A stretch of DNA of 17,708 bases from Agrocybe praecox (taxonomy: Eukaryota > Basidiomycota > Agaricomycetes > Agaricales > Agrocybaceae): positions 1 through 17,708 of the forward strand of contig CAXHKQ010000234.1 in the NCBI GenBank assembly GCA_964017145.1. The letters run 5' to 3'. Below the pieces are notes generated by a model. It searched no databases and was not told the DNA's origin. It was given only the letters and a program-made list of their open reading frames with translations. Made by a program: the position numbers and the translations under genes. Positions 1 to 9,455 of the stretch are shown here, one piece after another; position 1 is the stretch's first letter, and each line of letters begins with the position of its first letter.

Positions 1-690
1 CCTAAACATACTTGGTCAATCAAAAAGATAATAAAACCACAAATGGATAATATGTCATAAAAAAGTGATAAAGTATCCGAATACTGAACAAATTTTAAAA
101 CAAATCTCCATAAAAAAAAATCGAAAACGGATTGAAAAGTTATGATTTGTGGGAATATATGGTTGGATAATGAATATAACACATATAATATTATGGTTGG
201 ATAACGAAGGAATAATAAAATGTTCTAAAAAATAATGAATGTTCACAAAAAGTTCATATTGGATATGTACAGAGTGACAAGAAATAACCCACACAACATT
301 TGGGGAAGCCTGCCATGGAGGTTACGTATCGCAGCACATTTGTTTTGCCTTTGTTGTATTCTCTGAGAGTGTATGTATTTGACATTTTGCCTAAAGCCAG
401 TTAGAAGCGGTCATTCATCCTTTGGTACGATGGCGAAAAAACAAATTTTGAAGCTGTTTCAGTGTATAAAACGAACATTTCAGATCGCTCGTGAGATTGG
501 AAGGAATCGAGAATCGAGGCGGAAAAACGAAATTTGTGAACATACAAGGCATACAAGCCAAAAAAGCGCAGCACCTCACTTTTGAAAACAAGCGAGTGAG
601 GCGGCAAAGATATAAAAATAAAATGTTTAAAATGTCTTTTTTGCGAATTTGGTTCTAGGAGGTCGTATTTAGTTAAAAACCGAACCCCGG
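1..690. other. AT-rich intergenic stretch, no supported gene
   Basis: AT-rich sequence with frequent stops in all frames. A 13-bp motif, TATGGTTGGATAA, occurs twice (158-170 and 192-204), 34 bp apart. A 70-codon frame at 373-585 has a helix-turn-helix-like phrase (IAREIGRNRE) in its middle that resembles the DNA-binding end of Tc1-like transposases, but there is no supporting downstream domain or inverted repeat, so I do not call it. The composition changes abruptly near 690 to CpG-rich DNA. Confidence 0.6.
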
Positions 691-1670
691 ATGCATGTCG
701 CATAGTCTTGCCCAAGCGATTTTGCGCGCGCGCGAGAAATCCGCCCGCCGCCTCGCGCTGGCATTGCGATCGTCCGTCGACTTTATCCGCGCCGCCGCCG
801 ACGCGTCCAAGAGGGAAATCAATTATACGCGTCGCCCGGTGTTTTGTGTGCCGCCCGCATTCGCCGTGTGGCGGCGGCTGCATATATGCGCCGTTTAGGA
901 GGGCGCAAAAACCGCCAACGATCGACGGCGACGGTGCGATGCTATCGCGGTGCGCACAAACTTCAAACTTGATATAAATATGTCGTTAATTACCTCCGCT
1001 TGATGGTTGAGTGTCTGCTGTGCGTGTGTGTGCCACTTTATGGACTGAGCGGCGTCATGCAATTCCAACTCCATAAAGTCACTCTGGTCTCTATGGTTTT
1101 TGTTGTCGCCTGCTGGTCGAAGTGCTGCCCGGCCGGCTGCCGCTGCCCGTTGGTGTCAGATCGATTTCGAGAACCGCCGATTCTGCGGGCGCGCGCGCGT
1201 CGTGCCGGAACTCTAATTGTGATGTGGTGGTGGTGGTGGCGGTTCGGCGGCGGCTTTGTCACGTGCGCTCGTCGTGACGGCGAGCAGACGGCGGACAATA
1301 CGCGGTCCTCCGATGCCGCCGCGGCCGCGGCCGCCGTTGACCGCACTCACTCGCGCCAACAGTCAATCGATCGTCGGTGCGTTGACACACGGAGAACCGC
1401 TGCCTGGCGGGCCGCCACTTGGCACTAATGATCTGGCCGATTGCATTATTTATAATATACTGTATATTACTACAGGCTGCGATGTACGGCGATTGTGTTA
1501 AATGCCGTCATCGTCGGCCGTCGTCGCGAACCGCGATCGATATCAGCAGTGGTGCGGTGGCGGTGGCGTCTGCGGCGGTGGCGGTAGCGGCGACATTGCG
1601 CACTTTGTGCTCGTGTGAAATATGTGTGTGGACATATGTGAGTGTGCACGTGCATTAGTTCCAGTCGCTG
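691..1670. other. CpG-rich, simple-repeat-rich non-coding block
   Basis: GC-rich block with many CpGs, GC-alternating tracts (about 725-733 and 1189-1200), a GTG/GGT run near 1222-1240 and a GCC/GCG run near 1314-1336. Overlapping frames on both strands give low-complexity proteins (Ala, Arg, Cys and His runs), which is what GC-rich simple sequence produces by chance. It could be a CpG-rich regulatory or 5' untranslated region of a host gene. I see no splice-supported coding exon. Confidence 0.55.
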
Positions 1671-2920
1671 TCAGCCAGTGACGTGAATGGAACGTCATTA
1701 GGCAGCAGACGTACAGTCTCTCACATAAGAGTTCGGACACGTAGTAATACACTTAGCTTTCTCATTATTGAGGTGTTTACCAATGTTTATTTATATAGTT
1801 TGTTTTAATACCCTTCTTGATGTGTTTTGCAGGTGGTGAGAAAAGGCCAGAGCGATATCCGTTGTATTCAGTATAAATATTGTTCGTTTGTTTCGTAAAC
1901 TTATTATGGGCTTATATCATGCTTATGGGTCTGCAGTACTTTTTGCATAATTCCCCATTTTCCATAAGCAAATCAGACCATATTTCAATACTGTCTGAAC
2001 TATTTTGTAACATGATTTTTGTGCATTATTTTTTAAATTATTGATTTTTTTCGAATATATTGAACATGTTCTATGGTTTTATTTCCTCACAACCTGGCGA
2101 ACACTTCAAAGAATGATATTCTGAAAAAAATACATTGAAAATAAAAATAATAAACACCCCAATAAAGGTGATGCAAAGTGTATTACTACGTGTCCGAACG
2201 ATTATGTGAGTGACTGTATTGGCCATGTGATGCAGCCTCGCGCACGGTTGATTGATGTCGTCGTGCACTCTGTTGTTTGGCGCATTGCTGTGTGGTGGTG
2301 GGCGCTCATTGCGCGCCGCTGGAGAAGAGTCAATTGGTTTTCGACACTGCTTGTGAGTGCACGCGTTCATTGGGGACTTGGTTTTTGAGCGAACGCGATA
2401 ACAAGACATTAATTGCAGCGTGCGTGCGCAGGTACGGGTCAGATTGAACAGCATCCTGGACGCATGGATGTGCTACTGCCGCCGATCCGGCACGCGATCA
2501 TCTAGACCAGAGACTCGCCGTCTGCGTGCATTGTTCGTCATTATAGGCTAATCGATTCGGCCAGTAGCTCGAGAATTCAGCGCACACACGCGATCGACTG
2601 CAGACTGCAGACTGCAGCCCGCATCGACGGTAGGCAAAAAGCGACTACGAACAATGTGCATCACTCTCACCTCGCGCCCCGTATCGGGGTTTGTTCTTGC
2701 GTGGCCCATTGATTTGTGATTATGGCCGTATGCGCGCCGTTGTGTGCGCCAGAGTGACGTGAGTGCATGCACAAATTGAGAATTAGGGATTGCAAGAAAA
2801 GTCTCGCGCTCAATAATATTGTTGATAAATATAATCGAACTTATTTTACAATTTGAAAATTTATCAAAATATAGTTATAATATTATTGATATTGCATTTG
2901 CCATGAATGTAATATCATAC
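1671..2920. other. Intergenic: AT-rich, then GC/TG-rich, then AT-rich
   Basis: Positions about 1740-2170 are AT-rich with no coding signal, about 2180-2780 are GC/TG-rich with many short overlapping frames, and about 2780-2920 are AT-rich again, leading into the mariner relic. Apart from the short tandem repeat at 2597-2617, no gene, RNA or mobile element is supported. Confidence 0.55.
2597..2617. repeat. 7-bp tandem repeat, three copies
   Basis: Three perfect head-to-tail copies of ACTGCAG. This is a short minisatellite in GC-rich intergenic sequence and no function is implied. Confidence 0.9.
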
Positions 2921-2922
2921 TA

Positions 2923-3811
2923 CATGGGCTGATAAGTATCGGGAGAAATAGGGAAGGAACAACATTTCTGATGAAGACACAATTTATTGTGGATCATAGT
3001 CATCTTTCAGCCACTGAAACAAAATCTTATACTCGTACTGTCATTAGTTTGGAAGATATTGCCTTTATTGTAACTCGCGGTTTGACATATCCTACCATAT
3101 GATGAAGAAGTTATTCAAAGTCTTATTAAAGCACTATTTTCTGATAGGTAGAAGGACCGCTGGAGTCAAAACATGTCTTGAGAAATTGTTATCTGGGGTC
3201 TGCCCTAGCCGAAATTAAATTTGGCGATTTTCTGAACTGTTCTTTACCTCCGATTTGGACACCGAAGACGATGAGCGCAGTGGACGACTAAATTTTGCAG
3301 TTTCTGACGAAAACTTCAATAAGTCAACCAAATAATTCCGGAATTCGGGAAGGATGCAACCTGGAGATTGCTGATACCCTGAGATTATATAAAAAATATA
3401 TTCACACATCGTGCATACGTGCTTGGGCATGCGAGAGCTCTTTGCGGAGAGAGCGCCGCAAAAACGCAAAAACTCACAATCGACCAAATCGACCAAACAG
3501 CCATAATAATTGAATTGGGCTATGAATTGTGGTACCATCTATGGTTTTGAGCGTTTTTGGTCCTGAGCGCCTATTTTGTATTTCCCAAATGAAAACTGTA
3601 GCTCCAGGAAAAGAATGAGGCAGACAAAATCTATAAAATGGTGCATTTTGCAAGGGTTTGAGACGAATACTTTTTGAAGGTGATCGAAATGTTGTAGGAC
3701 CGCTGTTTTAGGGCTATCGAGCTAAAATGAAACTATGTAGAGGAACAAGACAAAACTTCATAAAAAATGTTGGTCCTGGTATTTTATACATTCATATGCA
3801 TTATCAGTATG
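2923..3811 (+). mobile_element. Decayed mariner element with internal deletion
   Basis: The left end reads TACATGGGCTGATAA at 2921-2935 and the right end TTATCAGTATGTA at 3801-3813. These are inverted copies of each other except for a 2-bp gap and one substitution, and TA lies outermost on both sides (2921-2922, 3812-3813), the target duplication expected for mariner. Between them are plus-strand remnants of a mariner transposase (see 3131-3740). The length, about 0.89 kb, is short of the usual 1.25-1.3 kb because most of the catalytic domain is missing. The boundaries are inferred from the degenerate inverted repeats. The identity rests on the transposase motifs, which are firmer. Confidence 0.7.
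3131..3740 (+). pseudogene. Mariner transposase pseudogene (DNA-binding and C-terminal parts)
   Basis: Translated fragments in shifting plus-strand frames match mariner transposase in the correct order. They are DLDTEDDERSGR at 3252-3287 (the linker motif between the two helix-turn-helix domains), NLEIADTL near 3358-3381 (second HTH), LGMRELFAERAPQ near 3423-3461 (pre-catalytic region), ELGYELWYH near 3512-3538 (corresponding to the stretch just before the last catalytic Asp) and DEYFLKVIEML with a stop, then DRCFRAIEL, at 3662-3724 (C-terminus). Only about 50 bp separate the LGMREL and ELGYEL motifs, where an intact gene has several hundred, so the first catalytic Asp residues are gone. Several frameshifts and stops make it non-functional. 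Confidence 0.8.
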
Positions 3812-3813
3812 TA

Positions 3814-4121
3814 GTTGCTGAACAAGTCGTCGATAGCGAAAAGCCCACCGAAAAGTTCAATAAAAAACGCAATTTTATTATCATAATTAATTTCAATTAT
3901 TCAAATCTTGAGTCACAAACACAGAATCAACACACGATTGGAAAAATATGTTTCAATCGCGTGATTTGATTAATTTCCGGAGTTTAACAGCAGATGTCAA
4001 TTCTGCAGACTATCTAGGCTGCGGAATTCGCATTTTTCCATATATTCAATTTGAGTTCGATTTAGTTTATAGCTATTGAACTAAGCTTCCGAACGGAACC
4101 AGGAGCTCCGCGATATGTTGC
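3814..4121. other. AT-rich spacer between two DNA transposons
   Basis: About 300 bp of AT-rich sequence between the mariner relic and the Tc1/mariner element. It contains a small potential hairpin (TTAGTT ... AACTAA near 4060-4084) and no supported gene. Confidence 0.5.
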
Positions 4122-4123
4122 TA

Positions 4124-4157
4124 AGGAGTGCGGCAGAAAATAACGCATAACTTTTTT
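4124..4157 (+). repeat. Left terminal inverted repeat of the Tc1/mariner element
   Basis: Starts AGGAGTGCGGCAG immediately after TA at 4122-4123. It pairs with 5259-5294 along its length, differing only in the A-tract (7 bases with one T here, 9 A in the other copy). Confidence 0.9.
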
Positions 4158-4436
4158 TGGCTATAGCTCGAAAACGACTTGGATTAATAAAATTGTTATT
4201 ACGTCAAAGTGATAGTATGAATTGTAAGATTTTTAACATGTAATCATTTCATTTTGAAATATATTACAGTATCACATTGGCATCAATATTTGAAACCCTT
4301 GCATCCATAATCAAACAATTTATTGATAATCCGCAGTAAAGTCAACCGATCCTTGCCAATAAATCAGAAGTTTATCAATAAATTGTCTCAACAATTGTCG
4401 GGTCTAATAAAAACACTTTCTATCTTTATAGAAAAA

Positions 4437-5150
4437 AAGGTTGTGGAAGAAAAAGTATTATCGTAAGGCCAGGGAAGGCGAAGAAAGTGATAGCTCTCGT
4501 GAAGAAAAATCCGAGGTTGTCGAATCGCAGTTATGCAGTTAAAATGGGTTTGCGATGAGATTACAATGCTAAAAAAAATCGACGTCTGGCCTAAGATGCT
4601 ATGAAGAGTTTAAAACACTGAACATAGGCTTAAAGAAGCGTCTAGTGGCTGAAAGACTCCCGTGAAAACTGATGTCGATTTTTGTCTTGCCATACAAATG
4701 TTTGTTTTTTTGTTTCTGGTTTGACAGGCGATTTGCATGTGTTGTGATTTTAGCATATCGTTCATCATATGTGGCTCGATGGAACCGAAATATGAATATC
4801 AAGGAGTGCCTCTAGAAAAGGCTCCCACCATTCATTCGAAAGCCTATGGTGTCTAGTTGATCTGGCCTGATTTAGTGTTATGTCATCATAAGTCTTCTAC
4901 GATTGATTGGTATAATAGTGAAAAGATGACATTTGTGCCCACGGAGGCACACTCACCGAATTGTCCATAGCTACGGCCAATGGTGCGGTATTGAGCTCTA
5001 GAGAAAATAAAATTGAAGTTTATAAGTATTTGATGCCATAAACAACAACGATTTGGAAGAACAATGGAATGCAGCCTCAACGAAGGATGCAGATACTTGA
5101 ATAAAACGAAAAATGGAAGGTATTCCGGAAAGCTTGATACCTTCGTCAAA
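4437..5150 (+). pseudogene. Tc1/mariner DDE transposase pseudogene
   Basis: Recognisable pieces occur in order. Near 4440-4555 are a basic GCGRKS-type linker and VKKNPRLSNRSYAVKMG, a helix-turn-helix-like segment. Near 4720-4800 is QAIC followed by a region corresponding to the middle of the catalytic domain. At 4863-4967 is an uninterrupted 35-codon block that begins WPD (the second catalytic Asp context) and includes DWYNSE, FVPTE and PNCP. After in-frame stops, LRP and ALEK follow near 4971-4999, equivalent to the final catalytic motif. Stops at 4968 and beyond, and frame changes throughout, show that it cannot encode an active enzyme. The first catalytic Asp motif is not recognisable. Confidence 0.75.
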
Positions 5151-5258
5151 ATCAAATGTTTTTGTTCGGTCTATTGAACAATTAAATCTTAAAAGAATGT
5201 ACTTTTATGTTCCGTTTCATTTTTAAAGATTGCTGCACAGGTTTATATGTTATAGAAT

Positions 5259-5294
5259 AAAAAAGTTATGCGTTTTTTTTTCTGCCGCACTCCT
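5259..5294 (-). repeat. Right terminal inverted repeat of the Tc1/mariner element
   Basis: The reverse complement starts AGGAGTGCGGCAG and continues through ACGCATAAC and a T-run, matching the left repeat. It is followed directly by TA at 5295-5296. Confidence 0.9.
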
Positions 5295-5296
5295 TA

Positions 5297-7082
5297 CAAT
5301 CGGAATATATGGCCCCGAAAGCTTAGGCTGCCTGTGAATTTGTCCTTAATGTTAGAACCATAAAAATCAACCAATATCTTGCCGGCCAATCAGAACATTT
5401 GCAATCCCAATCGCTAATGTATGGTCTGCACATGAGCGGCGGTAAGAGCACGCGCAACAGAAGACAAATTTGATAGCGTGCGCGCTCATGCTGAGCTTAG
5501 CACCGTCGTACGTTTATGCACACATGCTTCTGCTGCTGCTGCTGCTGCTTTTTGAATGCATTCAATATAAACTGCATGCGTCGTGTCTGCGTGATCGTTG
5601 GCTGTATAATTAACCGCTGCTGTGCATGCGTGTGTCTGCGTAGAAGCCAACGTGTGCGGTGCGTGTGTGCACAGACACATTTAAAATCGATTTATTTGCG
5701 AAAATGACGTTAATTATGGATCAGGCGTCGGTGCGAATGCGTGCGGCGGTGGCGGCGGCGGCTGCCGTCAACGATGTGTGTGCGCTTTTTATGAGCCTCT
5801 GGATGGCGTGTGGTTTATGCGCGTGCCCCTGCGCTGTGGACTGTCGTCATTGCAGCTCCTGCAGCTCCTGCTGCTTCCAACAGCTTCGAAGTGCGGAGAA
5901 GCAGAGATAGACGAAAAGAGCGCGCGTGCAACAAAACTGTCGATTAAGCTGTCTGTTGGCAGACACGCGAACGCGTTCAGTGGAAGTGATTTGCATGTTC
6001 GGCGAAGATGTCGGTTCCCAGTTGCCACGACGACGATGATAATTATCATTTACATAGCGGTTCGTTCGTCGTTGGCGGCGAACACTTCCGTTTTGACGAA
6101 ATTGCGCTCCGATTTCGAGACGATTAAATTAAATAACTTGTGGGGCCCTATGGGTCTGCGTTTATGTGAAGCATAAATCGGTGCGGGTTAAAGCATGATT
6201 ATTCAGTGTGTGTTAGGACTAATGCCGAGTTTTCTTGGTTTGTTTGTTGATCGACACACAGAAGCATGACGAACGTATTGCGACGTCGTTGCAAGCGCAC
6301 ATTCTACACACACACACATATCAACATCAACAAGTCACACAAGTCATGAACGAGTTTACTCCAGTATTTGTGTGCGCGTTGTCGTCTATGTGTGTTTGTG
6401 TGACAGCGTCGGCGTGTGTTGATTTGCATTTACGTCATCGGCGAGTGTTTGCGTGCGCGCGCGCGATCGCTGCGCGCACCCGCCGAGCATCACCTCTGAA
6501 CCCGTGTAATCAATATTTTACGCACGTTCATTAATTCCGAGAGTCAGTATGTGTGTGTACGCGGTTGATGTGTACTGGTGTGTAGAGTGTCAATGTGTGT
6601 GTGTCCGCGCGTGCTTGCTTGTATATGAATGTTGAGTGCTTGATTGCCTCCCGCATGTGGCTGGGGCATACATATACATATGCGCACTGTGAAACGCGAT
6701 CACAAACGTGTATACGACATATATTCGAACTGCCAACGGGCTGTTAGAATCGCGTGCATATATAAATACACAATATACGAAATGTATTGTTTTCAGCACG
6801 CGAGCCTCTGTAATATAGTACATCTACATATGTGACACACTACTGTGCTGTACTGCAGACCCTTTTTATTTATTAATTCACAAAAAAAACGCAACGCGAC
6901 GATCGCTCCAGTATACACAGACATGTGTGTTTGCGTGAGTGGCGTCGATCGTCGATGTGTTTGTCGCGTGAGCCCGCGATAGTACTAACGGCGCGCTAAG
7001 TCAGTCACACATGCACAGGGCGCGCTGGCGGCTGTCAGACACCCCAAGACTGACCTCTTGCGCGACTTGCGATAATTAGCTT
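5297..7082. other. AT-rich flank, then long GT/GC microsatellite-rich block
   Basis: About 100 bp of AT-rich flank give way near 5400 to DNA rich in TGTGTG, GCGTGC and CpG. Frames on both strands yield Cys/Val or His/Thr/Ala-rich low-complexity translations with no domain I recognise. It includes the CTG run at 5530-5549 and a GGC run near 5743-5765. It is probably intergenic or intronic, and a CpG-rich regulatory region of a neighbouring gene is possible. Confidence 0.5.
5530..5549. repeat. CTG trinucleotide microsatellite
   Basis: Six uninterrupted CTG units plus two bases. Simple sequence with no coding context. Confidence 0.9.
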
Positions 7083-7310
7083 ATGTACAGCGATAATACG
7101 CGCACACGAGTGAACAATCTGAACGGGCACGCACACGATGATCATCACCCACAGCAGCGACAGCAGCTGAGCAGCGGATATGACGAGAGTACGACACCGC
7201 CGACGTCCACGATGACACGCAAGCAAGTCGATTACGCGATCTTTTCCATTCGCGTCCCATCTTTTCAGTTCGTCTTATGTGTTTCCCACAATCTCTCGCA
7301 GAGCACATGA
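7083..7310 (+). CDS. Possible host first exon or chance ORF, no family recognised
   Basis: A 75-codon frame beginning MYSDNTRTRVNNLNGHAHDD. Unlike its neighbours, its first 45 residues are hydrophilic and of mixed composition (NNLNGH, HHPQQRQQLSSGYDE, TTPPTSTMTRK), resembling the disordered N-terminus of a regulatory protein rather than a translated microsatellite. After about residue 48 it turns to a hydrophobic, non-descript stretch, as if reading into an intron. No clear splice donor or conserved domain is visible, and the whole block is GC-rich, so chance remains the more likely explanation. Confidence 0.2.
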   Translation: MYSDNTRTRVNNLNGHAHDDHHPQQRQQLSSGYDESTTPPTSTMTRKQVDYAIFSIRVPSFQFVLCVSHNLSQST

Positions 7311-8020
7311 CCGCCACTGCAAACACCCTGCGACATGAAATATGGGTGTGTTTCGAAAACATCTTATCTGCGTGTATTTCCCCTGCAATATATGTGCCCT
7401 ATACTGCATTTACATGGTCGTGACAAGAATGGCGCCGTGGCCACGGATGCACGCGGAATATTAATTACGATCATTTGCGTGCGGACTGTGTATCATCAGT
7501 GCGGCGCTGTGGCGCGTGCTCGACCACCCACATGGTGGCCAGACACTGCGACGGCAACTCCTGCAGGGAGTGAGCGTGCGCGCGCGTGTGGCATGCATGA
7601 CAATAGCTTCATTACCATTGAACAAAATGCCCATTACCACTTAATTGGTATGTAAACAAGACACAGACAAGACACTTGTACATTCACTTGTACATTCACA
7701 CACATGCACACACTCACTTGGACATGCGTGCCTGAGCACGCCGCACACACGCACACACACACACAACACAATTCAAACATAATAATGCGCGAATGAAATC
7801 ATAAGAACCGCATCGCGCGCGCTGAGCGTTTGCACGTCGTGCATCAGCGCGCACACGAATCCCAACATTCTGTTGCACACCTGTACGCGCGAAGCGCTTG
7901 TGCCCAAACCACACACACACACGCACGCGTGCAGCGCGCAACGGCATCGCGCCCCGCACGTGCCGCATGCACGCTTTGGCTCGCGCGCATAATATAATTG
8001 ACAGGCACATCGCGTGTGTG

Positions 8021-8040
8021 CTGGCTGGCTGGCTGGCTGG
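8021..8040. repeat. CTGG tetranucleotide microsatellite
   Basis: Five perfect CTGG units inside the CpG/TG-rich block. Confidence 0.9.
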
Positions 8041-8060
8041 AGCGGCGCGCATTGTTTTAC

Positions 8061-8119
8061 ATGCGCGCGTGCGCGCGCGAGGTGTTAGTTTGTGCATAAG
8101 CGCATGCGCATGCGCATGA
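8061..8119. repeat. Alternating purine-pyrimidine tracts
   Basis: ATGCGCGCGTGCGCGCGCG at 8061-8079 and three GCGCAT units at 8100-8117 are strictly alternating purine-pyrimidine runs. GC/GT alternation of this type is the classic Z-DNA-prone composition. Any structural role here is inference. Confidence 0.7.
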
Positions 8120-8287
8120 GACGCGTGCCCGCGACGCACTGATGCATGTAAATTCTTCGTTAATATATATTATATGACGGCGTGCGGCCTCGGCGTGCGG
8201 AAAAGCGCTCTTTTCGCGCGCGTACGCATTCCTGCTGAGCGCCGCTGTGGCGCGCACGTGGCACGCACGCACATTTCACCAAACATA

Positions 8288-8719
8288 CTAGGGATGTGAG
8301 CTTAGAGTCGGGGGATTATGAGAAGCAATCACTTCACTAGATACTACAAGGCTCATGTCCCGGGAAAGTCAGTTCCACCGCTCTCAAATCGATACCATTG
8401 TCCAGTAGTTCCAACTTCAAAATAAGGAATTTGAAATGTTCATTACAATACATAAATAATTTGAAAGATACTAACGCTGTTCATCAAATACGAGCTAATG
8501 GAGAAGAGGGAATGTTTTGTCTAGATGTAGCACTTTTTTCTGATGGGAAAAGTGCGACACGAGCCAAAACATGTTTTATTACGTTACAGGTTCTTCGCCA
8601 GCCGAAAAAGGTGATCGTAATATTTCAGGATCGCTGGATTTAAGCAATGAGCCTTGTGAAAGACTATGTAGAAGATAAAAAATGTTTTAATTATTTTTAC
8701 CGGTACTTAATGAGCCGTG
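8288..8719 (+). mobile_element. Second mariner relic, heavily deleted, same family as 2923-3811
   Basis: The right end, CCGGTACTTAATGAGCCGTG at 8700-8719 followed by TA, resembles the inverted repeat of the first mariner (outward reading TTATCAGCCCATGTA in its left end's complement). The interior keeps an N-terminal transposase fragment (8530-8605) that aligns with 3131-3212 of the first copy, and a C-terminal fragment (8629-8682). The left end is uncertain: TACTAGGGATGTGAG at 8286-8300 is a weak candidate. The element is about 430 bp, roughly a third of a complete mariner. Confidence 0.55.
8530..8682 (+). pseudogene. Mariner transposase remnant (N- and C-terminal ends joined)
   Basis: ALFSDGKSATRAKTC near 8528-8574 corresponds to the first helix-turn-helix region, where GKSA followed by AK is a common mariner pattern. 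QDRWI, a stop, then AMSLVKDYVEDK at 8626-8676 corresponds to the C-terminal end of mariner transposases. Everything between, including the whole catalytic domain, is missing. The DNA of the first part is clearly related to 3131-3212: the segments start alike and share CAAAACATGT and AGCCGAAA. Confidence 0.6.
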
Positions 8720-8721
8720 TA

Positions 8722-9420
8722 GTTATTCGATTTTTTGAAAATAGTACTAGCCTAGCAAGCTCACTCGGAATTGTGCAATTGAACTTACCGGACCTCACTT
8801 AATAGACTCCAGTTCGAACACCTTCAATTTGTCTAAAGATATTTTTGTTGTTGTTTCTTGAATATGACAATGACAGTTATGCAGAAACGAAAAATTTAAT
8901 ATTTGTATTCACAAAACACGATTTTCATGAGTTCAAATTACATACTAATATTTGACGAAATAATATTATCACTATATCACATTTCTTTTAAAATGTCGAA
9001 TGATCGAACTGGACTACTTCAGAATCGTCGATTTTGACGCCATTTGTTGATATAGCATTTTAAACTTCAATAACTTGTACATGTATGTTAACAACTTTGT
9101 AATTGTATTTTTTTTCCCACACAAACTTGATTTGTTACGGTGGTTTGGATGGTTGGCGCGCTCTGTAGAAAACAAACAAAATGCGCTAGCAGCAAATTCT
9201 CTCGCTCAGAGAGTGACTGGCAGTGGTTATCATTGGGGCGAAAAATGAACGGAGCGAAAAATTACCGAGGCGAACATTTTTCGAACGACTTATGATATGT
9301 TTGTGCCTGTTTATTAAGAATGTGTTCTGATCAACTTGAATACGTAGCTTACGATTCTTGATTAATAAAGAAATCCTAACTCATAGCTTACACACCTGAA
9401 ACAGGCGCTGGGCAGTGCAA
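8722..9420. other. AT-rich intergenic stretch
   Basis: AT-rich sequence with no open frame of note. A short repeated phrase (GCGAAAAAT, GCGAAAAATT, GCGAACATTTTTCG) occurs at about 9238-9283. No gene, RNA or element boundary is supported. Confidence 0.5.
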
Positions 9421-9424
9421 ACAA

Positions 9425-9455
9425 GTGCGCGTGCACGCGCGCACACACACACACA
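9425..9455. repeat. 31-bp alternating purine-pyrimidine tract
   Basis: A GTGCGC/GCACGC segment running into a CA repeat, with no break in purine-pyrimidine alternation. It is a candidate Z-DNA-prone tract and otherwise simple sequence. Confidence 0.75.

Larger units (their letters stand above)
4124..5294 (+). mobile_element. Dead Tc1/mariner-superfamily transposon, 1171 bp, with TIRs and TA duplication
   Basis: Both ends carry inverted copies of AGGAGTGCGGCAG followed by an A-run, ACGCATAAC and a T-run, and the element is flanked by TA at 4122-4123 and 5295-5296. The interior encodes plus-strand remnants of a DDE transposase (see 4437-5150). Its length of about 1.2 kb is normal for the superfamily, so the copy looks full-length but is inactivated by many stops and frameshifts. 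The family within the superfamily cannot be fixed without a database search. The NCP-x-LRP phrase points to one of the Tc1/mariner lineages outside classical mariner. Confidence 0.85.
7311..8287. other. GC/CA-rich simple-repeat intergenic block
   Basis: Contains CA/CG alternating tracts, a short duplication of ACTTGTACATTCAC near 7673-7698, a CTGG run (8021-8040) and GC-alternating tracts (8061-8119). Frames such as the 141-codon one on the minus strand at 7714-8139 are Arg/Ala/His/Cys-rich low complexity and not credible genes. The composition switches to AT-rich near 8280. Confidence 0.5.

Noticed and set aside
373..585. 70-codon frame with a Tc1-like helix-turn-helix phrase
   Set aside because: The similarity is limited to about 10 residues (IAREIGRNRE), with no downstream transposase motif and no inverted repeats.
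401..883. 160-codon minus-strand frame
   Set aside because: It spans the AT-to-GC boundary, has no recognisable domain and no start or splice support.
4081..5335. Longer inverted flank (CTAAGCTTCCG near 4080, CGAAAGCTTAG near 5317) around the Tc1/mariner element
   Set aside because: The match is only about 10 bp around an AAGCTT palindrome and lies outside the TA duplications. Probably chance.
7714..8139. 141-codon minus-strand frame
   Set aside because: Arg/Ala/His/Cys-rich translation of CA/CG simple sequence, overlapped by other long frames on both strands.
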